Assembly: GCA_019828545.1 (NCBI GenBank)
Contig: JACVRA010000190.1
Location: 124,001-188,000, forward strand
Length of the DNA: 64,000 bases
Reading direction: 5' to 3'
Source: Paracamarosporium sp. OC-R06-R3
Lineage: Eukaryota > Ascomycota > Dothideomycetes > Pleosporales > Didymosphaeriaceae
Shown: positions 59,481 to 64,000 of the stretch, piece by piece
Position numbering within the stretch: the first letter of the stretch is position 1
How the letters are laid out: every line of letters begins with the position of its first letter
Notes under the pieces: model-generated
What the model was told of the DNA's origin: nothing
Database searches by the model: none
Seen by the model: the letters and a program-made list of their open reading frames with translations, nothing else
Program-made: the position numbers and the translations under genes

Positions 59481-62190
59481 GTAGTCTCAGGTTTACCATC
59501 ATCCAACCATCTACCTCCACCAGCGACATGTCTGGTCTAAAAAGTCGTCGTATCTACGGTCAACTGGAGCCCACGCAGGTGCACATGCTACCCGCAAGGC
59601 ATGACGCGACGCATCTCGGCCCTGAGCCTGAGTCTCATCCTCTGCAGCGAAGGCGAGACGACCTCTCCTTCCCACCAAACACCGAACATCATCACTCCAA
59701 GCTAGCTGGGAGTGAAATAAAAAGTAACCACGCATTCATGACCATGTGGTCACGGCGTTGAGGCTTTGCTTCTCTTTACTACAGATACCCCTGGGCTCGA
59801 CTTTTCCTTTTTCCATTTTTTTCTGAGTAAAATAAAGTACTTCTTGTGGTATATCTATACTTAAACGTAAAATATGTGCCTGGGCTAGTCTAGTAGTAGG
59901 CAGGCAGGCAGGCAGGCAGGCGGGCGGACAGTTAAATAAATAGTCTAATCCAATACCAAAACATCGAAAACATGAATATCAACAAAGAAGAAGTATACCC
60001 GTTATCACACCAACACCCAGCCCTTGACAATCATCAACGTACTCGCGAGGTAACCTCGAATTACCATCGTAAGCACTACATATACATGCATGCAGTACCA
60101 CCACGCACGCACGCACGCGACCACCCACGTGTCTACCACCCGCACGCTTGGTTCCCCCTCTTCCCTACCAGCATGTCGGGCCTTCATCTCATCCCATCTC
60201 GCATATCCCACGTGCATCACACGACAGCCCCGCAAATCAGCAGCCATTCCGTGTTTACCTCCTGGTTGGTTTGGTTCGGTACCGAGACGAGCGTTTTGCG
60301 TGGCGTGGTTGGTGCTACGTATGTACCGGTACGGTACTGGTACGGCGCTGGTACCAGGGCCTTGGGTGGTGGTGCGTTAGTGTGCATGTGCATGTGCATG
60401 TGCAGTAAGGCGGGTTGACGTTTTTTTTTTTTTTTTTTTTCGTTTGTTGCTGGGGATTGGTGGGTGCGTGGGTAGTCTTCTAGTAGCATCTTGAGATAGG
60501 GTAGGGAAGGAAGGAAGGGAGTAGGGTGTTGGAGATGTGCATGCACTGCAGCTAGGTACATGTAGAGTCGGAGATAAATGATGTGCGCGGTACGTGCTGC
60601 GGGTATTGTCCTAGTGACAACTATCGATAGGTGTATATCTGAGAAACGACTCACGGTCGTGTATACCTAGTACACGTGAAACCACATCCAGGAACAGGCA
60701 TCGTGCCCGTAGCCAGAGATCGCAAGCCGCTAACTGTATGCGACCTAGAGGGTTGCTGGCCCATGCTGCGCATCAACTTGCCTATTTGGACTTTGGAGCT
60801 TCGAGCTAGTAATGTAATGTTTGGTTTGTTGACGGACGCGCTGGCGGAGCTCGCGGTGGTGATGGCGGGTGAGTCGCTTGCGCGAGGTGTTGGTTTGTGC
60901 TGGGTGCTTGGGTGGCGGCCTGGTGCTGTGTGTGAGTATGTGGAGCTGGAGAAAAATGGCGTGTGGTTATGTAAGCTGGTGATGTTTGTCTTGTCTTGTA
61001 GGTTACGTAGGATGGACGGACGGTGGAGTTGGTGTTGTTTGTGAGTTTTTTTGGTCAGCTGGAGATCGGTGTGCGTTCGAGTGGGTGTTGATTTAGAATT
61101 TACTAGGCAAGAATGGGACCAGCGAATTTGTGCGTATTCTTGGTTCTTGAGGAAATGCTATGGCATGGATATGGTGATATTTCGGAGTTTGTATAGGGGT
61201 GTAAGTTTGTGGTGTTTGTTTGCTGTAGACACAGTTGAACTGAGATTGCTTGGAGTAAGTGGTTTTCACCATTCATTTCGCTGTTTGTGTGAATTTATCT
61301 CACTCTCACCGTGCAGTTGAGTAAACCCCTGCACTGGCATCTTCCACCCCCGCTTCGATATAAGATTCTTAATCTAGTCATTGCACACCAGTATCTACTC
61401 TCGAATGCATTAGGCACGATCAACTCCGCTTTTTCTAAGTCCCCTCTTCAATCACATTCGAACTTGTCCAAGCTTCAAACAACCTATCATGTTCCTCCTC
61501 TTCTTCCTCGTCCCTACCACCAACGCATACTTCAATCGCGTCTTCACCTCATCCAATGACCACCTCCCGCCGTCAAAACCCCAGTGCCTTGGTTCGTCTC
61601 TGCAACTACACCTCAGAGCCCGCTTGTCTCGAGAGTCCCAGTCGAGCATTCTGCCAGGTCTGCGTGGACTTGATGACAAACTGTGCCGGTGAGTTTTCTC
61701 TAAAGTAGGATTGTAATCATTAGTAGAGATTAGATTAACGATCTGTAGATGAGCGACGCGTGGCTGGAGGGGTGATTGATACAGCAGTGTTCAAGAGTTG
61801 CTGGCGGGAGTTGTGCTTATGCAAAGCGGCTGGTAGGTGTGGAGAGGTGTGGAGGTGTTCTAAGGTTTAATTGGAGAGGGAAACTTGGTATGCCTCTCTA
61901 AGGCGAAGAGGTTGGCAAAATGTCATTGATTGCTAAAAATGGTGATGATGATTCTGGATTGTCCGTGATGCAATAGATAGATTCTTCTCATGACTGCTCT
62001 GCCTAGTCTCTGAAGTGTTGGTCAGCGTGAGCTTTGGTTGTGGTTTCCAATATAAGTGAGTCAAGAAGATCTCACGTAATTCTTGATGTCTTCGGAGCCC
62101 ACATCAGACGCAGTTAGAAAACCTTCCTTCCTACCGACCTCTAGGATTACGGCAATTTTTAGAATAAAACTTGGTCATGATTTTAACGTA
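59481..62190. other. 2.7-kb gene-free, simple-repeat-rich region
   Basis: No convincing gene on either strand. It contains a cluster of simple repeats (59899-60440) and G/T-skewed sequence between 60780 and 61310. Short frames, including a Leu-rich one at 61489-61692, have no support. Confidence 0.5.
59899..60440. repeat. cluster of microsatellites
   Basis: Within 540 bp there are a GGCA tract (59899-59920), an ACGC tract (60102-60118), several GGTAC elements (about 60322-60355), a TGTGCA/CATGTG tract (60381-60403) and a T20 run (60421-60440). Confidence 0.9.
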
Positions 62191-62784
62191 TCAAATCCTA
62201 CCATCCATCCTTATCACGCACTTCCGATCAATAAGCGTCACGTTCTCTGGTGGACACACAAATGAGACCAATCCAGTTGTTACCCTAATATAGCAACCTG
62301 TACTTGTTAATAATGTAAATCTTTTCCAAGTGCGGAAAATACTAAAGCTCGTGGCTTTCAATTGAATGTACGATTCTCCGTCTTCCTTTCTGTCAATGGC
62401 CCATATTTTCGGAGGATCGATAAGAAGTGATCGCCAAGAGGAATTACGTCGTGGTTGAAGCTGATCTACATACAGTAATCCTCCACGTACGTCTTCTTCT
62501 ATTCTGGGGAAGCGAATACGTATGTGGATACCACGGTGGATTAGGTGGCTGTGCGCTTCATGGGAGATTTGTGTTACGGCTAGTGTAGGCGTGCACGTTG
62601 CGAGATAGATGATACGAGGGTTAATGGCCATATCCCAGATACGGATGCATAATTCTTTAGGGAAATGGCATGATGAGTGTCGAAAACCTGGTGTTTGTCT
62701 ATCCGCTATGAAAGAGGCTTTGCTGACATGGCACGTGCATGGGAATTGGAGACCCGCTGGGAGAGGCAGTGCAGTGCTCCACAA
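62191..62784 (-). pseudogene. 2EXR-domain fragment without a usable start
   Basis: The minus-strand frame encodes CHFPKELCIRIWDMAINPRI followed by about 140 residues with PTLAVTQISHEAHSHLI, which matches the start of fungal 2EXR (F-box-like) proteins. No ATG precedes the motif in frame, and a stop lies at 62799-62797. Either a short upstream exon was missed (a TGTCAG acceptor-like site exists upstream of the motif) or this is a decayed member. 2EXR proteins are abundant, fast-evolving and of unknown role in Pezizomycotina. Confidence 0.45.
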
Positions 62785-63069
62785 GGATGGGTGAAATCAA
62801 TCTTTCCTAGAAGAGCTAGCGCATTTCAAATCAACGTTCTTGCGGTCCACTCGGGCATGACGCCGTTTACCCTTACCTGTAGAGACAGGCTCCGAGATCG
62901 AGAAAAACTGCGCAGCACATGACTCGACTGTAGAGTAACAATAAGTAACAACATCACATGGTGCCTGAGCATTCGAAGGCGGACACTACTTGATGAAATA
63001 TTATAAGTGACACTTTCAGAAGATAGAAAAGTAATGTTCATTTGCGTAATGTTAGGATACCACATCGAA

Positions 63070-64000
63070 CTATGCAGAACAATTCTGGAAAGCAAAATCC
63101 GCCTTAGGCGCACACCACATTAGCCAAGCAACAACCCACCCATATCCTACAAGTCTCTCAAAAGCCTCAAGAACTGAGGAGTTCACCCACCACAGAGAGC
63201 TCTTCCGATATTGTTTCCAGTTGTATTGGACGACGCCCTCAAGCACAAACGATAAAGGTTGTATACACCAGAATACCATTGTGCCTCTGCCCCAAGCGCA
63301 TCTCCCACCATACAGCCATGTAACTGTCGCGTGCATAATAGCTGAGAGCACGAAGACAAGACAGTTGTTGAGTATCCGAGAGAATGGCGTACCTTGCGGA
63401 ATGCGAAGCGCCTTTGTGAATGTCGACGCGTGAAAGTTGAACGACTTGTATACGAGACGATGCCAGAAATTTGCCCAGAAGCGTCGCATGGTGTACGCCT
63501 GGGTCAAAGGTCCGAAAAGCGGCGGCCATTCCCACGATTGGTCGATGCCAGTGGCGATGAAGAAAATAGCCAGGAAGTCATGAAAGGCGGATAAGGAGAG
63601 GACATCGGGGATGAACTTATTGGCGGCCAACAAGGCGCGAATCTGGAGTTCCCGGCTCGTGACGGGTGACTCGATTGGGTAGTTAGAGGTTAACTGCTGG
63701 AAGAGACGTCGTAGTATAGTCTCTTTCTCCGGGCTCAGATCTGCTGGAACAAAAGAGCCAATTGTTGCCGAAACCCTGAATTCGAAATAGAGAGTCAAGA
63801 GGACGAAGTTTAAAAGCAAGTATCCGCAACGAATTAGTACAGCGGACCACTTTGACCTAGTTGCAAGATCGTGACGAGATGCTGGGGCTTCGATCGGCTT
63901 ATCCTTAAAGGTATCATCTGAAGGCTTAGCGAAGACGATGGTGCTCTTCTGTTCAGGCCAAAGATATGGGTTCTCCCAGGCTAGTCCAATGCCTCTTGCA
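63070..64000 (-). CDS. wax synthase-type acyltransferase, MBOAT-like (5' end outside window)
   Basis: Open from the right edge to the stop at 63070, about 310 residues. The first visible residues, ARGIGLAWENPYLW, are in frame and correspond to the RGIGW-like motif found before the core of these enzymes. Hydrophobic spans occur at LLLNFVLLTLYFEF, LSAFHDFLAIFFIATGI, ILNNCLVFVLSAIMHATVTW and YGWVVAWLMW. MRRFWANFWHRLVYKSF followed by MHATVTW gives the WH...H pair expected for membrane-bound O-acyltransferases of the wax-synthase domain family. Such fungal enzymes acetylate or acylate terpenoids and other metabolites and are often in biosynthetic clusters. No cluster partner is visible inside this window. 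The start codon and any upstream exons are beyond 64000. Confidence 0.85.
   Translation of the reverse strand, partial: ARGIGLAWENPYLWPEQKSTIVFAKPSDDTFKDKPIEAPASRHDLATRSKWSAVLIRCGYLLLNFVLLTLYFEFRVSATIGSFVPADLSPEKETILRRLFQQLTSNYPIESPVTSRELQIRALLAANKFIPDVLSLSAFHDFLAIFFIATGIDQSWEWPPLFGPLTQAYTMRRFWANFWHRLVYKSFNFHASTFTKALRIPQGTPFSRILNNCLVFVLSAIMHATVTWLYGGRCAWGRGTMVFWCIQPLSFVLEGVVQYNWKQYRKSSLWWVNSSVLEAFERLVGYGWVVAWLMWCAPKADFAFQNCSA

Overview
The window looks like nuclear DNA of a filamentous ascomycete. Nearly every gene can be assembled with introns of about 45-110 bp (GTAAGT/GTACGT/GTATGT donors, CTAAC/CTGAC-like branch points), and spacing is compact. The protein set is typical of Pezizomycotina: a Zn2Cys6 regulator, a patatin/NB-ARC/TPR NLR, 2EXR, DUF4267 and DUF7053 proteins. 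Protein flavour suggests Dothideomycetes (Pleosporales-like), but that is inference and was not searched. All splice models were built by hand. Each assembled CDS is a multiple of three and restores known family motifs across the junctions.

Layout. 1-1.7 kb: no gene recognised. 1.7-15.9 kb: mainly minus-strand housekeeping genes. These are an Sld7-like replication protein, a DUF4267 membrane protein, ER glucosidase I (GH63, ending in RDEL), a tri-snRNP 27-kDa-like splicing protein, an FG-rich protein with a nucleoporin-like basic tail, a divergently transcribed protein of similar outline (plus strand), and a Mn-type CDF transporter. 17.3-18.6 kb: a ZIP zinc/iron transporter, head-to-head with the CDF gene. 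21-29 kb: a Zn2Cys6 factor; 4-hydroxyphenylpyruvate dioxygenase head-to-head with a TTC36-like TPR gene; then a THEM6-like thioesterase-fold protein. 29-35.3 kb: eIF2D head-to-head with RNase H2 subunit A, then a Ser/Pro-rich unknown with three STLLHPS motifs.

35.3-42 kb is a gene-poor accessory pocket. It holds one NLR-type gene, patatin then NB-ARC then TPR. The patatin domain seems to have lost an internal segment. An in-phase pentapeptide (QEHNS) minisatellite sits in the linker, and two near-identical 126-bp TPR units mark recent repeat exchange. This is the most unusual locus.

42-59.5 kb: the ER retention receptor ERD2 head-to-head with a cytosolic GH85 ENGase, an Edc4/Ge-1-like decapping scaffold (1447 aa), a MARVEL protein, a DUF7053 protein, a classical SDR, and a multi-pass membrane protein containing a 15-nt micro-exon. 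59.5-63 kb: a long gene-free stretch rich in simple repeats, then a 2EXR fragment. The right edge cuts a wax-synthase-type acyltransferase.

Functional threads. Tyrosine catabolism: HPPD with TTC36, whose animal homologue is reported to stabilise HPPD. Secretory-pathway glycoprotein handling: glucosidase I, ERD2, ENGase. Metal homeostasis: CDF with ZIP. Non-self recognition: the NLR.
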